Below are positions 26,542 to 36,279 of a DNA stretch of 64,000 nt, piece after piece. Origin of the DNA: Paracoccaceae bacterium Fryx2 (GTDB lineage: Bacteria; Pseudomonadota; Alphaproteobacteria; Rhodobacterales; Rhodobacteraceae); contig JAVSGI010000005.1 in the NCBI GenBank assembly GCA_032334235.1, forward strand, positions 2,108,001 through 2,172,000, read 5' to 3'. The position numbers and the translations under genes are program-made. Every line of letters starts with the position of its first letter. Position 1 is the first letter of the stretch. A model generated the notes under the pieces. It saw only the letters and a program-made list of their open reading frames with translations, had not been told where the DNA came from and did no database searches.

Positions 26542-27267
26542 TTACCGGCTTGCATCGGGCGTGAAGGTCGAGAAATCGACCATCGTGCCCAGCACTTGAA
26601 GATAGGCGATCAGCGCGTCCATCTCGGTGATGCCCGGCTGCCCGTCAAAGTTGCGCACCTGTGCCTTGGCATATCGTTCCTGAAGCCCGTCATAGTCGCT
26701 GTCGGGGTTGGCCTGCGCCCTGAAGTCGAGAACCGCGTTTTCCATCATCGCATCATCGTAGGGTGTGCCGATCATCCGGTGCACCTTCATCGTGTCGGCG
26801 ATGTATTTGCCGTCGATCGGGCGGTTCATCAGGAAGCCGTACTTCGGCATCACCGATTCCGGCACCACCGCCTGCGGGTCGATCAGGTGATCGACATGCC
26901 AGGCATCCGAGTAGCGGTTACCGACCCGCGCCAGATCCGGCCCGGTGCGCTTCGAGCCCCACTGGAACGGATGGTCATACATCGATTCCGCCGCAAGGCT
27001 GTAGTGGCCGTAGCGTTCGACCTCGTCACGCATCGGACGGATCATCTGGCTGTGGCAGACGTAACACCCTTCGCGCACGTAGATGTCGCGTCCGGCCAGT
27101 TCCAGCGGGGTGTAGGGGCGAACTCCTTCCACCTTCTCGATGGTGTTTTCCAGGTAGAACAGCGGCACGATCTGCACCAGACCGCCGATGGTCACGACCA
27201 GAAAGCTCAGCACCAGCAACAGCGTCGCGTGCGTCTCGATAGCCTTGTGTTTGTCAAGAAAAGCCAT
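26542..27267 (-). CDS. ccoO: Cytochrome cbb3 oxidase subunit II, monohaem cytochrome c CcoO
   Basis: The 241-residue membrane-anchored cytochrome begins [20 protein letters not shown], has one N-terminal helix, the [25 protein letters not shown] haem site and [11 protein letters not shown] with a distal Met. It links CcoP to CcoN. It starts 12 bp after ccoN. Confidence 0.97.
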   Translation of the reverse strand: MAFLDKHKAIETHATLLLVLSFLVVTIGGLVQIVPLFYLENTIEKVEGVRPYTPLELAGRDIYVREGCYVCHSQMIRPMRDEVERYGHYSLAAESMYDHPFQWGSKRTGPDLARVGNRYSDAWHVDHLIDPQAVVPESVMPKYGFLMNRPIDGKYIADTMKVHRMIGTPYDDAMMENAVLDFRAQANPDSDYDGLQERYAKAQVRNFDGQPGITEMDALIAYLQVLGTMVDFSTFTPDASR

Positions 27268-27279
27268 TGTGCCCTCCGG

Positions 27280-28878
27280 TCATTCAGCGGGAACGGCCGA
27301 GTGCGACGAAGCCCGCGAAGGCTGCGCGCGGACGGTCATCCACAGGTTGTAGCACATGATCAGTGCCCCGGCGAGATACAGAACCCCACCCAGACCACGC
27401 ACCACATACATCGGGTATTTGGCGGCAACCGTGTCGGCGAAGGCGTTCACCAGGAACCCGTTCGCATCGACTTCGCGCCACATCAGGCCTTCCATGATGC
27501 CCGTGACCCACATGGCCGAGGCGTAGAGAACGATTCCGATCGTCGCCAGCCAGAAGTGCCAGGACACCATCGCCAGGCTGTAAAGACGCTGCTTGTTCCA
27601 CAGCCGCGGCGTCAGGAAGTAGAGCGCGCCGAAGGTGATCATGCCGTTCCAGCCCAGCGCGCCGGAATGGACGTGGCCGATGGTCCAGTCGGTGTAGTGC
27701 GACAGCGAGTTCACGGCCTTGATGCTCATCATCGGGCCTTCGAAGGTCGACATGCCGTAGAAGCCGATCGACACCACCATCATGCGGATGATCGGGTCGG
27801 TGCGCAGCTTGTCCCAGGCGCCCGACAGCGTCATCAGGCCGTTGATCATGCCGCCCCAGGAGGGCATCCACAGCATGATCGAGAACACCATGCCAAGGGT
27901 CGAGGCCCAGTCAGGCAGCGCGGTGTAGTGCAGGTGGTGCGGGCCCGCCCAGATGTAGAGGAAGATCAGCGCCCAGAAGTGGATGATCGAAAGCTTGTAG
28001 CTGAACACCGGGCGTTCGGCCTGCTTCGGCACGAAATAGTACATCATGCCCAGGAAACCGGCGGTCAGGAAGAAGCCGACGGCGTTGTGGCCATACCACC
28101 ACTGCACCATCGCATCCTGCACGCCCGAGAACACCTGAACCGATTTGGACCCGAAGAACGACACCGGGATCGAGAGGTTGTTGAACACATGCAGCATTGC
28201 CACGGTGACGATGAACGACAGGTAGAACCAGTTCGCCACGTAGATGTGCGGTTCCTTGCGCTTGATCAGCGTGCCGAGGAAGACGGCAAGATAGGCCAGC
28301 CAGACGATCGTCAGCCACCAGTCGATGTACCACTCAGGCTCGGCATATTCCTTGGACTGCGTTGCCCCCAGCAGGTAGCTCGACGCTGCCAGCACGATGA
28401 ACAGGTTGTAGCCCCAGAACACGAACCATGCGAGGTTGCCGCCCCAGAGCCGCGCCGCGCTGGTGCGCTGCACCACGTAGAACGAGGTCATCAGCAAGGC
28501 ATTGCCGCCAAAGGCGAAAATTACCGCCGAGGTGTGCAGCGGGCGCAACCGCCCGAAGTTGGCATAGCCTTGTGCCCATTCGAAATTCAGGCTGGGGAAG
28601 GCCAGTTGGAAGGCGATGAACGTGCCTGCAAGAAAGCCGACTGCCCCCCACATGGCGGTGGCAAACACCCCTGCGCGGATCACGTCGTCCATGTATTCGT
28701 TCTGCGGTGCCGGCTTTCGTTCACCCATGTGCTTCAGGGTCCAGAGGAACACCCCTCCGGCAGCAAGCATGATCGTGAGCGCGTTCACCATATAGGCCAG
28801 ATCGCGTGCATAATTGGCGGCAATCGCGGCACAGACCGCGATCAGGCCAAGCACGATCAGCTTGAAGTAATCCCACAT
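27280..28878 (-). CDS. ccoN: Cytochrome cbb3 oxidase catalytic subunit CcoN
   Basis: CcoN carries low-spin haem b and the haem b3-CuB centre and reduces oxygen to water with very high affinity. From [19 protein letters not shown] (532 residues) it has twelve or so helices with [15 protein letters not shown] (haem ligand His), [20 protein letters not shown] (CuB His and cross-linked Tyr region), [13 protein letters not shown] and [17 protein letters not shown] chose 28878 over an upstream in-frame ATG because FNR box 28972-28985 would otherwise sit inside the gene. Confidence 0.97.
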   Translation of the reverse strand: MWDYFKLIVLGLIAVCAAIAANYARDLAYMVNALTIMLAAGGVFLWTLKHMGERKPAPQNEYMDDVIRAGVFATAMWGAVGFLAGTFIAFQLAFPSLNFEWAQGYANFGRLRPLHTSAVIFAFGGNALLMTSFYVVQRTSAARLWGGNLAWFVFWGYNLFIVLAASSYLLGATQSKEYAEPEWYIDWWLTIVWLAYLAVFLGTLIKRKEPHIYVANWFYLSFIVTVAMLHVFNNLSIPVSFFGSKSVQVFSGVQDAMVQWWYGHNAVGFFLTAGFLGMMYYFVPKQAERPVFSYKLSIIHFWALIFLYIWAGPHHLHYTALPDWASTLGMVFSIMLWMPSWGGMINGLMTLSGAWDKLRTDPIIRMMVVSIGFYGMSTFEGPMMSIKAVNSLSHYTDWTIGHVHSGALGWNGMITFGALYFLTPRLWNKQRLYSLAMVSWHFWLATIGIVLYASAMWVTGIMEGLMWREVDANGFLVNAFADTVAAKYPMYVVRGLGGVLYLAGALIMCYNLWMTVRAQPSRASSHSAVPAE

Positions 28879-28971
28879 TTTGCGTCCCTTCGTCCATTCC
28901 CGATCCGACTCAGACCTCGGCCGGGCATTTTTCGACTGTTCCGGTTCTCGTCCCGCATCAACCCCATCGCA

Positions 28972-28985
28972 TTGATCCATGTCAA
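28972..28985 (-). promoter_or_regulatory. FNR/FnrL box upstream of ccoN
   Basis: TTGATCCATGTCAA matches TTGAT-N4-(A/G)TCAA. It is centred about 100 bp before the ccoN start, consistent with activation of ccoNOQP at low oxygen by FnrL, which is encoded nearby. Confidence 0.85.
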
Positions 28986-29003
28986 TCGCGGCTGACAAGG
29001 GCG

Positions 29004-29017
29004 TTGATCAAGGTCAA
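29004..29017 (+). promoter_or_regulatory. Second FNR/FnrL box, nearer the usp gene
   Basis: TTGATCAAGGTCAA matches the FNR consensus. It is centred about 108 bp before the usp start and 32 bp from the ccoN box, so the two divergent genes may each have their own site. Confidence 0.82.
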
Positions 29018-29118
29018 TGTGACGTCATGTCTCCGGCGCTACTGTCGCCGGGCACGAACCGGGCAGTTCGCCGTCCGGTCCGGTTGAAGTTAGTTCCTCG
29101 CAGACAGGAGTCACGCCC

Positions 29119-29967
29119 ATGGCCTACAAATCCCTACTAACCGTTGCGACCTCGGCCGAAAGGGTCGCCATCGCGATCGCCGGTGCTGCCGGGCTTGCGC
29201 TGGCGGAAGACGCGCATCTCGACATCCTGGCGCTGGGGGTGGACCGCACGCAGGTCGGCTATTCCTACATCGGGGGCGGGGCCGTGCTTCTTCAGGCGGG
29301 CATGGACCGCGCCGAAAGCGAGGCTGAAGCGATCGAGGCGGCCGCCCGCGCAGCCTTGCACGCCCAACCCGATTCGCTGCGCTGGTCGGTGGAAGGCGTG
29401 GTGGCCCAGCTTGGCAGCCTGGCCGACCTGATCGCGCTGCGCTCGCGCTTCACCGATCTGGTGGTCGTTCCGCGCCCGTATGGCAAGGGGCAGGGTGCCG
29501 AGGGCGAGGCGATCGTGGAGGCCTCGCTGTTCGAAGGCCAGGCGCCGGTGCTGATTCTGCCCGAAACGCCGGTGACGGCGCCCCGGATCGGCAGCCGGGT
29601 GATCGTGGCCTGGAACCAGAGCCGCGAGGCGATGGCCGCGGTGCGCCGCGCCCTGCCGTTCCTGATCAATGCCGATCTGGTGACCATCGCGGTGATCGAC
29701 CCGCCGACCCACGGGCCGGAACGGTCCGACCCCGGCGGGGCGCTGTGCCAGATGCTGGTGCGGCACGGCGTGAAAGCCGAGGTTTCGGTGCTGGCCCGCA
29801 CCATGCCGCGAATCTCGGACGTGCTGGTGCGGCACGCGCTCGACACCAATGCCGACCTGATGGTGATGGGGGCCTATGGCCACTCGCGCTTCCGCGAGGC
29901 GATTCTGGGCGGGGCGACGCGGAACATGCTGGAGATGGCAGAGATCCCGCTGTTCATGGCGCACTGA
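29119..29967 (+). CDS. Universal stress protein (UspA family, double domain)
   Basis: The 282-residue protein carries two Usp folds. The C-terminal one has LDTNADLMVMGAYGHSRFREAILGGATRNMLEMAEIPLFMAH, including the G-x2-G-x9-G(S/T)-type nucleotide-binding motif. The N-terminal domain is more divergent. Genes of this kind adjoin cco/fnrL loci in related phototrophs. The FNR box upstream suggests induction at low oxygen. A hairpin follows (29981-30015). Confidence 0.9.
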   Translation: MAYKSLLTVATSAERVAIAIAGAAGLALAEDAHLDILALGVDRTQVGYSYIGGGAVLLQAGMDRAESEAEAIEAAARAALHAQPDSLRWSVEGVVAQLGSLADLIALRSRFTDLVVVPRPYGKGQGAEGEAIVEASLFEGQAPVLILPETPVTAPRIGSRVIVAWNQSREAMAAVRRALPFLINADLVTIAVIDPPTHGPERSDPGGALCQMLVRHGVKAEVSVLARTMPRISDVLVRHALDTNADLMVMGAYGHSRFREAILGGATRNMLEMAEIPLFMAH

Positions 29968-29980
29968 CCGGCAGACAGGA

Positions 29981-30015
29981 GCCGCCGCGACGGGCATCGA
30001 GCCCCTCGCGGCGGC
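29981..30015 (+). terminator. Hairpin after usp
   Basis: A perfect 10-bp stem GCCGCCGCGA/TCGCGGCGGC with a 15-nt loop lies 13 bp after the usp stop. No T run is present, but it probably ends the usp message ahead of convergent fnrL. Confidence 0.6.
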
Positions 30016-30077
30016 GCTGACGCGTCTGCAATGATGGCGGGCGGTCCCGCACGGCGGCCGACCCGCACGCGGCGATT

Positions 30078-30824
30078 TCAGTCGAGATAGCCGCCGTCGC
30101 TGTCGTCACCGGCCTCTTCCTGAAGCCGGTCGAAGTCGGGCACCGTGATGTGGCGCTTGCCTTCCAGCGAAATGATCCCGTCGCGCTTGAGCGCAGAAAT
30201 CTGGCGGCTTACCGTTTCCAGCGTCAGCCCCAGATAGTCGGCCATTTCCTCGCGTGTCAGCGGCAGGTCGAACACCAGCGACCCGGACAGCTTTCGCAGC
30301 TGCAGCGACGCGTCGCGCCGCGCGATGATCGCCAGCAGGCTCGCGATCTTCTCGCGCGCCGTCTTGCGGCCCAGCAGCAGCATCCATTCCCGCGCGGCAT
30401 CAAGCTCGTCCAGCGTCATTTCCAGCAGGCGCTGGCCGATGTGCGGCGTGGCGAGCATCATTTCCTCGAACGGCTTGCGGCGGAAGCAGCACATCAGCAG
30501 GTCGGTGGTCGCTGTCACGTCATAGGCCGCGGTGGCCCGCCCCGGCCGACCGACGAAATCGGATGGCAGCAGCAGCCCGACCATCTGGCGCCGCCCGTCC
30601 TCCATCGTCTGGGTCAGCGTGGCGATGCCGGTCACGACCGATGCCACGAAGTCCATCCGGTCACCCGACCAGATCACCGTCTGACCCGCCTGATAGCTGC
30701 GGTAGTACTTGATCTGCTCCAGCCGGGCGAGTTCGTCGTTCTCGCAACGGGCACAGACGGCACGGTGCCGGATCGGGCAATCGCCGCAATCCTGGGTGTG
30801 GGTGTGAACCTCGTGCAGCGCCAT
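30078..30824 (-). CDS. fnrL: Oxygen-sensing Fe-S regulator FnrL (Crp/Fnr family)
   Basis: FnrL holds an oxygen-labile 4Fe-4S cluster and activates microaerobic and photosynthetic genes. The 248-residue protein has N-terminal Cys13, 16, 24 and 27 (CGDCPIRHRAVCARC) and Cys112/113, a cNMP-like fold, and the HTH LTREEMADYLGLTLETVSRQISALKRDG with the E-x2-S-R recognition signature of FNR. An FNR box lies 31 bp upstream, shared with hemN, implying autoregulation. Confidence 0.96.
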   Translation of the reverse strand: MALHEVHTHTQDCGDCPIRHRAVCARCENDELARLEQIKYYRSYQAGQTVIWSGDRMDFVASVVTGIATLTQTMEDGRRQMVGLLLPSDFVGRPGRATAAYDVTATTDLLMCCFRRKPFEEMMLATPHIGQRLLEMTLDELDAAREWMLLLGRKTAREKIASLLAIIARRDASLQLRKLSGSLVFDLPLTREEMADYLGLTLETVSRQISALKRDGIISLEGKRHITVPDFDRLQEEAGDDSDGGYLD

Positions 30825-30854
30825 TCAACGTTCCTGTCTGATCCGAATTCCTGT

Positions 30855-30868
30855 TTGATCTGAATCAA
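30855..30868. promoter_or_regulatory. FNR/FnrL box between fnrL and hemN
   Basis: TTGATCTGAATCAA is a perfect TTGAT-N4-ATCAA dyad in the 78-bp divergent region. It is centred about 38 bp before the fnrL start and 41 bp before the hemN start, so it can regulate both genes. Confidence 0.92.
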
Positions 30869-30902
30869 GGAACTCTTGAACTGTCCTGCGCAATCTAGGC
30901 GA

Positions 30903-32258
30903 ATGAACAATGAATCGCAACTCATGCGGCTTGGGCTTTTTGACGCGCGCGTGCCTCGGTACACCAGCTACCCCACGGCACCCCACTTCGGCACGTCGGT
31001 CAGCAGCAAGCTCTTCTCCGACTGGATCGAAGCGATCCCGTCCGGAGCCTCGATATCGCTGTACCTCCATGTTCCCTTCTGCCGCCGCCTGTGCTGGTTC
31101 TGCGCGTGCCGGACGCAGGGAACATCCAGCGATGAACCTGTCCGCGCCTACACGGAAACGCTGAAGGCCGAGATCGCGCTGCTGAAGGCGCGGCTCGCGC
31201 CCGGGGTGCGTCTGTCGCGTCTGCATTGGGGGGGGGGCACGCCGACCCTGCTGAAGCCCGACATGATCCGCGCCCTGGCCGACGCGATTTTCGATGCGGC
31301 GCCATTGGGCGAGAATGGCGAATTCTCGGTCGAGATCGACCCGGACGAGGTCGATCCCGAACGGCTGGATGCGCTGATCGCCGCCGGGATGAACCGGGCC
31401 TCGATCGGGGTGCAGGATTTCGACCCCGAGATCCAGAAGGCCATCGGCCGGATGCAAAGCTACGAGCTGACCAAGCGCGTGGCCGACATGATCCGCGACC
31501 GCGGCGTGCGCAGCCTGAACGCCGACATCCTTTATGGCCTGCCGCACCAGACCCAGACCCGCATCGCGGATTCGGTGCAGAAGCTGCTCACACTGTCGCC
31601 CGACCGGGTGGCGCTTTACGGCTATGCCCATGTGCCGTGGATGTCGCGCCGCCAGCAGATGATCGACTCCGAGGCGATCCCCTCGGCCCAGGACCGGCTG
31701 CGCCTGTTCGAAACCGCGCGCAAGATGTTCACCTGGGACGGATATCAGGAAATCGGCATCGACCACTTCGCCCTGCCCGATGACGGCATGGCCGTGGCCG
31801 CCAGAAACGGCACGCTGCGCCGCAACTTCCAGGGCTACACCGATGACACGGCACCGACCCTGATCGGTCTTGGGGCCTCGTCGATCTCGCGCTTCCAGCA
31901 GGGCTATGCACAGAACGCGTCGGGCACGTCGGATCATACCAAGGCGATCCGCGCCGGTGAATTCTCGACCCACCGCGGGCATGTGTTCGAGGGCGAGGAC
32001 TTGCTTCGCGCCCGGATCATCGAGGCGCTGATGTGCGATTTCAAGGTGAACCGGGCCGAACTGCTGCGCGACTACGACACCACGGCAGAGCGGGTCGATC
32101 AGCTGTTCCGCACCGCGGCGGCGGCCTTCCCCGACATGGTCACGGTCGATGCCACGGGCTTCAACATCCCGCCGCTGTCACGGCCGCTGGCGCGGATGAT
32201 CGCCCGCAGCTTCGATGCCTACGACCAGAGCAAGGCGCAGCACAGCACCGCAATCTGA
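30903..32258 (+). CDS. hemN: Oxygen-independent coproporphyrinogen III oxidase (radical SAM)
   Basis: HemN decarboxylates coproporphyrinogen III without oxygen, supplying haem and bacteriochlorophyll. The 451-residue protein from MNNESQLMRLGLFDARVPRYTSYPTAPHF has the radical-SAM motif PFCRRLCWFCAC (Cys60, 64, 67, 69), GGGTPTLL and a C-terminal HemN domain. I chose the ATG at 30903 since the upstream in-frame ATG is closer to the FNR box. Its neighbour FnrL likely activates it at low oxygen. Confidence 0.95.
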   Translation: MNNESQLMRLGLFDARVPRYTSYPTAPHFGTSVSSKLFSDWIEAIPSGASISLYLHVPFCRRLCWFCACRTQGTSSDEPVRAYTETLKAEIALLKARLAPGVRLSRLHWGGGTPTLLKPDMIRALADAIFDAAPLGENGEFSVEIDPDEVDPERLDALIAAGMNRASIGVQDFDPEIQKAIGRMQSYELTKRVADMIRDRGVRSLNADILYGLPHQTQTRIADSVQKLLTLSPDRVALYGYAHVPWMSRRQQMIDSEAIPSAQDRLRLFETARKMFTWDGYQEIGIDHFALPDDGMAVAARNGTLRRNFQGYTDDTAPTLIGLGASSISRFQQGYAQNASGTSDHTKAIRAGEFSTHRGHVFEGEDLLRARIIEALMCDFKVNRAELLRDYDTTAERVDQLFRTAAAAFPDMVTVDATGFNIPPLSRPLARMIARSFDAYDQSKAQHSTAI

Positions 32259-32300
32259 AGCTTGGGCGGGTCCGTGGGGAAAAACCCGTCTTCGAGCCGC

Positions 32301-32326
32301 AAGGGGGCCCTACAGGGCCCCCTTCG
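32301..32326 (+). terminator. Terminator of hemN, overlapping the end of the convergent glycosyltransferase gene
   Basis: AAGGGGGCCC-TACA-GGGCCCCCTT gives a perfect 10-bp stem followed by CGCTTTT. The convergent glycosyltransferase stop lies inside it, so it may work in both directions. Confidence 0.82.
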
Positions 32327-33581
32327 CTTTTCCGGCCCCCGCCGGACCGGTGACGGCGTCGGGGCCCCAGCTTTCGACGAACTCGACCATCCGCGGCAGG
32401 CAGTGACTGCGCAGGTCATACCTGGCCACGATGCTCTGCCGGGCGGCGGCGCGCAGCGGCAGGAACCGGTCAGGCTCGGCCAGCGCCGTCACCAGCGCCC
32501 GTGTCCAGCCCGGCACGTCGAAGAAATCGACCAGCAGGCCGTTCACCCCGTCGGTGATCAGTTCCTGCACCGGCGCGGTGCGCGACCCCACCACCAGCGC
32601 CCCGGCCGCCATCGCCTCCAGCATCGACCACGACAGCACGAAGGGGTACGTCAGGTAGGCATGGACCCGGCTGATCTGCATCAGGCTCACGAAGGTCGGA
32701 TACGGCACCTTGCCCAGGAAATGCACGCGCGACAGGTCGACGCGGTCGCGCACCTCGGCCAGGAAGATCTCTTTCCAGCTTGTGCCTTCCGGCGCGGCGC
32801 GGCCATAGCTGACCTCGTCACCGCCGACAATCACCACCTGCGCCTGCGGCCGCGCGGCCATCACGCCCGGCAGCGCCCGCATGAAGGTGTGGTAGCCGCG
32901 GTAGGGCTCCAGATTGCGGTTCACGAAGGTCAGCACCTCGTCACCCGCGCGGAGCACCTGCCCCGTGGGCAGCGTAACGGCTGCCTGCGGGTCGGGCACC
33001 ATCACGGCGGTATCCACCCCGTCGTGAATCACCGTGATCCGGCCGCGCAGTGCCGACGGATAGGTGTCGGCCTGCCAGTGCGTCGGAGACAGCCCGGCAT
33101 CGGCATGAAGCATCGCCTGCCCCAGATGCGCGGCCCGCCCCTGCGCAAGCATCACGCCGTCAAAGCCCGGCCGGTCGAATTCGGGGTCGAAGCCCACGTC
33201 GCGGCCGCGGCCCGAATAGTAGAATTCGGCATAGACCAGCAGCTTCGCCTCGGGCCAGACCTCTTTCAGGAACAGCGTCTCGCCCCAGCCGGAATGACCG
33301 AAGATCACATCGGGCACGAAGCCCTTCTGTTCGCGCAGTTGCAGGCAGGCGCGGGCGACTGTCACGCCCCGGTCGCTCATCTGGGTGAAGTTGCGCCCCA
33401 GCCGGGTCGCCGCCGGGTCTGGTGGCGCGGCGGCATGGCGGTAGCGCATGACGGGAATCGGGGACGGGCGGTTGTTGCCGGAATCGGTCAGGGCAAGGCA
33501 CTGATGACCGCGGCGCTGCAACTCGGGGGCCAGGTGCAGGAATTGTCCCGGAAAATTCTGGTGGACGAACAGAACCTTCAA
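32310..33581 (-). CDS. Glycosyltransferase family 4-type enzyme, coupled to the yej operon
   Basis: The 423-residue GT-B fold protein starts [27 protein letters not shown]. It has an N-terminal acceptor domain and a C-terminal nucleotide-sugar domain with VHFLGKVPYPTFVSLMQ and SWSMLEAMAAGALVVGSRTAPVQELI (E-x7-E-like). It probably transfers a sugar to a surface glycan; donor and acceptor are unknown. The ATG overlaps the yejF stop (ATGA), so it is coupled to the peptide-transporter operon, an odd partnership. Confidence 0.85.
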   Translation of the reverse strand: MKVLFVHQNFPGQFLHLAPELQRRGHQCLALTDSGNNRPSPIPVMRYRHAAAPPDPAATRLGRNFTQMSDRGVTVARACLQLREQKGFVPDVIFGHSGWGETLFLKEVWPEAKLLVYAEFYYSGRGRDVGFDPEFDRPGFDGVMLAQGRAAHLGQAMLHADAGLSPTHWQADTYPSALRGRITVIHDGVDTAVMVPDPQAAVTLPTGQVLRAGDEVLTFVNRNLEPYRGYHTFMRALPGVMAARPQAQVVIVGGDEVSYGRAAPEGTSWKEIFLAEVRDRVDLSRVHFLGKVPYPTFVSLMQISRVHAYLTYPFVLSWSMLEAMAAGALVVGSRTAPVQELITDGVNGLLVDFFDVPGWTRALVTALAEPDRFLPLRAAARQSIVARYDLRSHCLPRMVEFVESWGPDAVTGPAGAGKAKGAL

Positions 33582-35170
33582 GCAAACTCCTTCCCGAAGG
33601 CCGCCGCCATCAGCGTTTGGGTATAGTCGGTCTGCGGCGCGTCGAACACCGCGTCACCCACCCCTGCCTCGACCACGTCGCCGTCCTTCATCACGATCAC
33701 CTTGTGCGCCAGTGCCCGCACCACCCGCAGGTCGTGGCTGATGAACAGATAGGCCAGACCCCACTTGCGCTGCAAGGCGCGCAGCAGATCGACGATCTGC
33801 ACCTGCACCGTCATGTCGAGCGCGCTGGTCGGCTCGTCCAGCACCACCAGTTTCGGGTGCAGGATCATAGCGCGGGCGATGGCGATGCGCTGGCGCTGCC
33901 CGCCGGAAAACTCGTGCGGGTAGCGCCCCATCGTCGCAGGGTCCAGCCCGACCTCGGTCATGATGTCGGAAACCATGCCGCGCCGGTCGCGACCCGGGTC
34001 CACGCCATGCACGCCCAGCCCTTCGGCGATGATCTGTTCCACCGTCATGCGCGGGCTCAGGCTGCCGAAGGGGTCCTGGAACACGATCTGCATGTCGCGG
34101 CGCAGCCCGCGCATCTGCTGGGCGCGAAAGCCCTGCACGTCCCGCCCCAGAAACACCACCCTCCCGGTGGAGGGGATCAGTTGCAGGATCGCCAGCGCCA
34201 GCGTCGTCTTGCCCGAGCCGCTTTCGCCCACGATGCCCAGCGTCTCGCCCGCCCGCACCGCCACGCTTGCGTCATTCACCGCCTTCACATGCCCCACCGT
34301 GCGGCGCAGGAAGCCGCGCTGGATCGGGAACCAGACGCGCAGATGCTCGGTCCGCAGGATCTCGGGCGCATCGACCGGAACCGGCTCGGGGCGCCCGCCG
34401 GGCAGCGCGGCCAGCAGCTTCTGCGTATAGGGGTGCTGCGGGTTGGCGAATATCTCGGACGCAGGCCCCTGCTCGACGATCTTGCCGCCCTGCATCACGC
34501 AGACCCGGTCGGCGATGCGGCGAACCACGCCAAGGTCATGGGTGATGAACAGCAGGCTCAGCCCCTCGCGGGTCTTCAGTTCGGCCAGCAGGTCCAGAAT
34601 CTGCGCCTGGATCGTCACGTCCAGCGCGGTGGTCGGCTCGTCCGCGATCAGCAGTTCCGGCCCGTTGGCCAGCGCCATCGCGATCATCACCCGCTGGCGC
34701 TGCCCGCCAGAAAGCTGGTGCGGATAGGCGTCCAGCCGGCTTTCCGCCTCGCGGATGCCGACCTTCTGCAACAGCTCGATGATCTTGGCCCGCGCCGCCG
34801 CCCCCGACAGGCCCTGATGCAGCGCAAGGGTCTCGCCCAGTTGGGTCTCGATGGTGTGCAGCGGGTTCAGGCTGGTCATCGGTTCCTGAAAGATGAAGCT
34901 GATGTCGTTGCCGCGCACCCGGCGCAACGCCGCGTCATCGGCCCCCAGCATCTCGGCCCCGTGGTAGCGCACCGACCCCGACACTTCGGCACTGTCGGGC
35001 AGCAGCACCACCGTCGAAAGCGCCGTGACCGACTTGCCCGACCCGCTTTCGCCCACCAACGCCACGGTTTCGCCCTTGCCCACCGTGAAGTTCACGTTCT
35101 TCACCGCGTCGATGATCCGGCCATCCTGCCGGAAGCGGACGTTCAGCCCCGTAACCTCCAGCACATTCAT
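33578..35170 (-). CDS. yejF: Peptide ABC importer ATPase YejF (two fused nucleotide-binding domains)
   Basis: This 530-residue protein contains two ABC cassettes: [14 protein letters not shown] / [15 protein letters not shown] / [12 protein letters not shown] in the first, and [15 protein letters not shown] / [15 protein letters not shown] / [12 protein letters not shown] in the second. It energises the YejAB-E importer for oligopeptides such as microcin C in enteric bacteria. It is coupled to yejE by a 4-bp overlap. Confidence 0.93.
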   Translation of the reverse strand: MNVLEVTGLNVRFRQDGRIIDAVKNVNFTVGKGETVALVGESGSGKSVTALSTVVLLPDSAEVSGSVRYHGAEMLGADDAALRRVRGNDISFIFQEPMTSLNPLHTIETQLGETLALHQGLSGAAARAKIIELLQKVGIREAESRLDAYPHQLSGGQRQRVMIAMALANGPELLIADEPTTALDVTIQAQILDLLAELKTREGLSLLFITHDLGVVRRIADRVCVMQGGKIVEQGPASEIFANPQHPYTQKLLAALPGGRPEPVPVDAPEILRTEHLRVWFPIQRGFLRRTVGHVKAVNDASVAVRAGETLGIVGESGSGKTTLALAILQLIPSTGRVVFLGRDVQGFRAQQMRGLRRDMQIVFQDPFGSLSPRMTVEQIIAEGLGVHGVDPGRDRRGMVSDIMTEVGLDPATMGRYPHEFSGGQRQRIAIARAMILHPKLVVLDEPTSALDMTVQVQIVDLLRALQRKWGLAYLFISHDLRVVRALAHKVIVMKDGDVVEAGVGDAVFDAPQTDYTQTLMAAAFGKEFA

Positions 35171-36276
35171 CGAAAGGTCTTTCTGGGGTCAAAGGCATCG
35201 CGCACGCCTTCGAACACGAAGACCAGCAGGCTCAGCATGATGGCAAAGGTGAAAAAGGCGGTAAACCCCAGCCAGGGCGCCTGAAGGTTCTGCTTGGCCT
35301 GCTGGGTCAGTTCGCCCAGCGACGGCGAGTTGGACGGCAGCCCGAAGCCGAGGAAGTCGAGCGCCGCCAGCGACCCGATGGTGCCGGTGACGATGAAGGG
35401 CAGCATGGTCAGCGTGGCGACCATCGCGTTCGGCAGCACGTGGCGCACCATGATCACCTGGTCGGGCACGCCCAGCGCACGGGCGGCGCGGACATATTCG
35501 AAGTTGCGCGCCCGCAGGAATTCGGCCCGCACCACGCCGACCAGCGCCGTCCAGCCGAACAGCACCATCAGCCCGACCAGCAGCCAGAAGTTCATCTGCC
35601 AGATCGCCGCCACGATGATGATGATGTAAAGGCTGGGGGTGGAGCCCCAAAGCTCGATCACCCGCTGGAAGATGAGGTCCACCAGCCCGCCGAAGTAGCC
35701 CTGCACCGCCCCGGCCGCGATGCCGATCACCGAGGTGAGGAACGTCACGATCAGCGCGAATGCCACCGACAGCCGGAAGCCGTAGATCACCCGCGCCAAC
35801 ACGTCGCGGGCGGTGTCGTCGGTGCCCAGCCAGTGGTTGGCATCAGGCGGCGAGGGCGCGGCGCGGCCGATGTTGTTGATGGTGTTGTAGCTGTAGGGTA
35901 CCGGCGGCCACAGTATCCAGCCCGGCTGCGCCGGTTTCGCCCCGGCAAAGCTGCCATCCTTTACAGCGGCAATCACGCCCGCCGGGTCATCCCAGCATTC
36001 CGGCATCCCGCCGGAGGCGATCAGGCAGCGCACCTCGATGTCGCGATAGTTGGCCTCGGTCTGGAAGTCGCCGCCAAAGGCGGTTTCGGGGTAGAAGCGC
36101 AGGAACGGGGTGTAATACCCGTCGCGATACTGCACCAGCAGCGGCTTGTCGTTGGCCAGCACCTCGGCCATCAGCGACAGGCCGAACAGGATGGAAAAGA
36201 TCACCAGCGACCAAAGCGCCCGCCGGTTTGCCTTGAAATTGCGCCAGCGGCGCTGGTTCAGCGGTGAAAGTGCCAT
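35167..36276 (-). CDS. yejE: Peptide ABC importer permease YejE
   Basis: The 369-residue permease has a long N-terminal periplasmic loop between helix 1 and helix 2, as in YejE (YYTPFLRFYPETAFGGDFQTEANYRD). The binding-protein-dependent transport core includes HWLGTDDTARDVLARVIYG and RALGVPDQVIMVRHVLPNAMV (EAA loop). It overlaps yejF by ATGA and follows yejB by 3 bp. Confidence 0.93.
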   Translation of the reverse strand: MALSPLNQRRWRNFKANRRALWSLVIFSILFGLSLMAEVLANDKPLLVQYRDGYYTPFLRFYPETAFGGDFQTEANYRDIEVRCLIASGGMPECWDDPAGVIAAVKDGSFAGAKPAQPGWILWPPVPYSYNTINNIGRAAPSPPDANHWLGTDDTARDVLARVIYGFRLSVAFALIVTFLTSVIGIAAGAVQGYFGGLVDLIFQRVIELWGSTPSLYIIIIVAAIWQMNFWLLVGLMVLFGWTALVGVVRAEFLRARNFEYVRAARALGVPDQVIMVRHVLPNAMVATLTMLPFIVTGTIGSLAALDFLGFGLPSNSPSLGELTQQAKQNLQAPWLGFTAFFTFAIMLSLLVFVFEGVRDAFDPRKTFR

Positions 36277-36279
36277 CCC

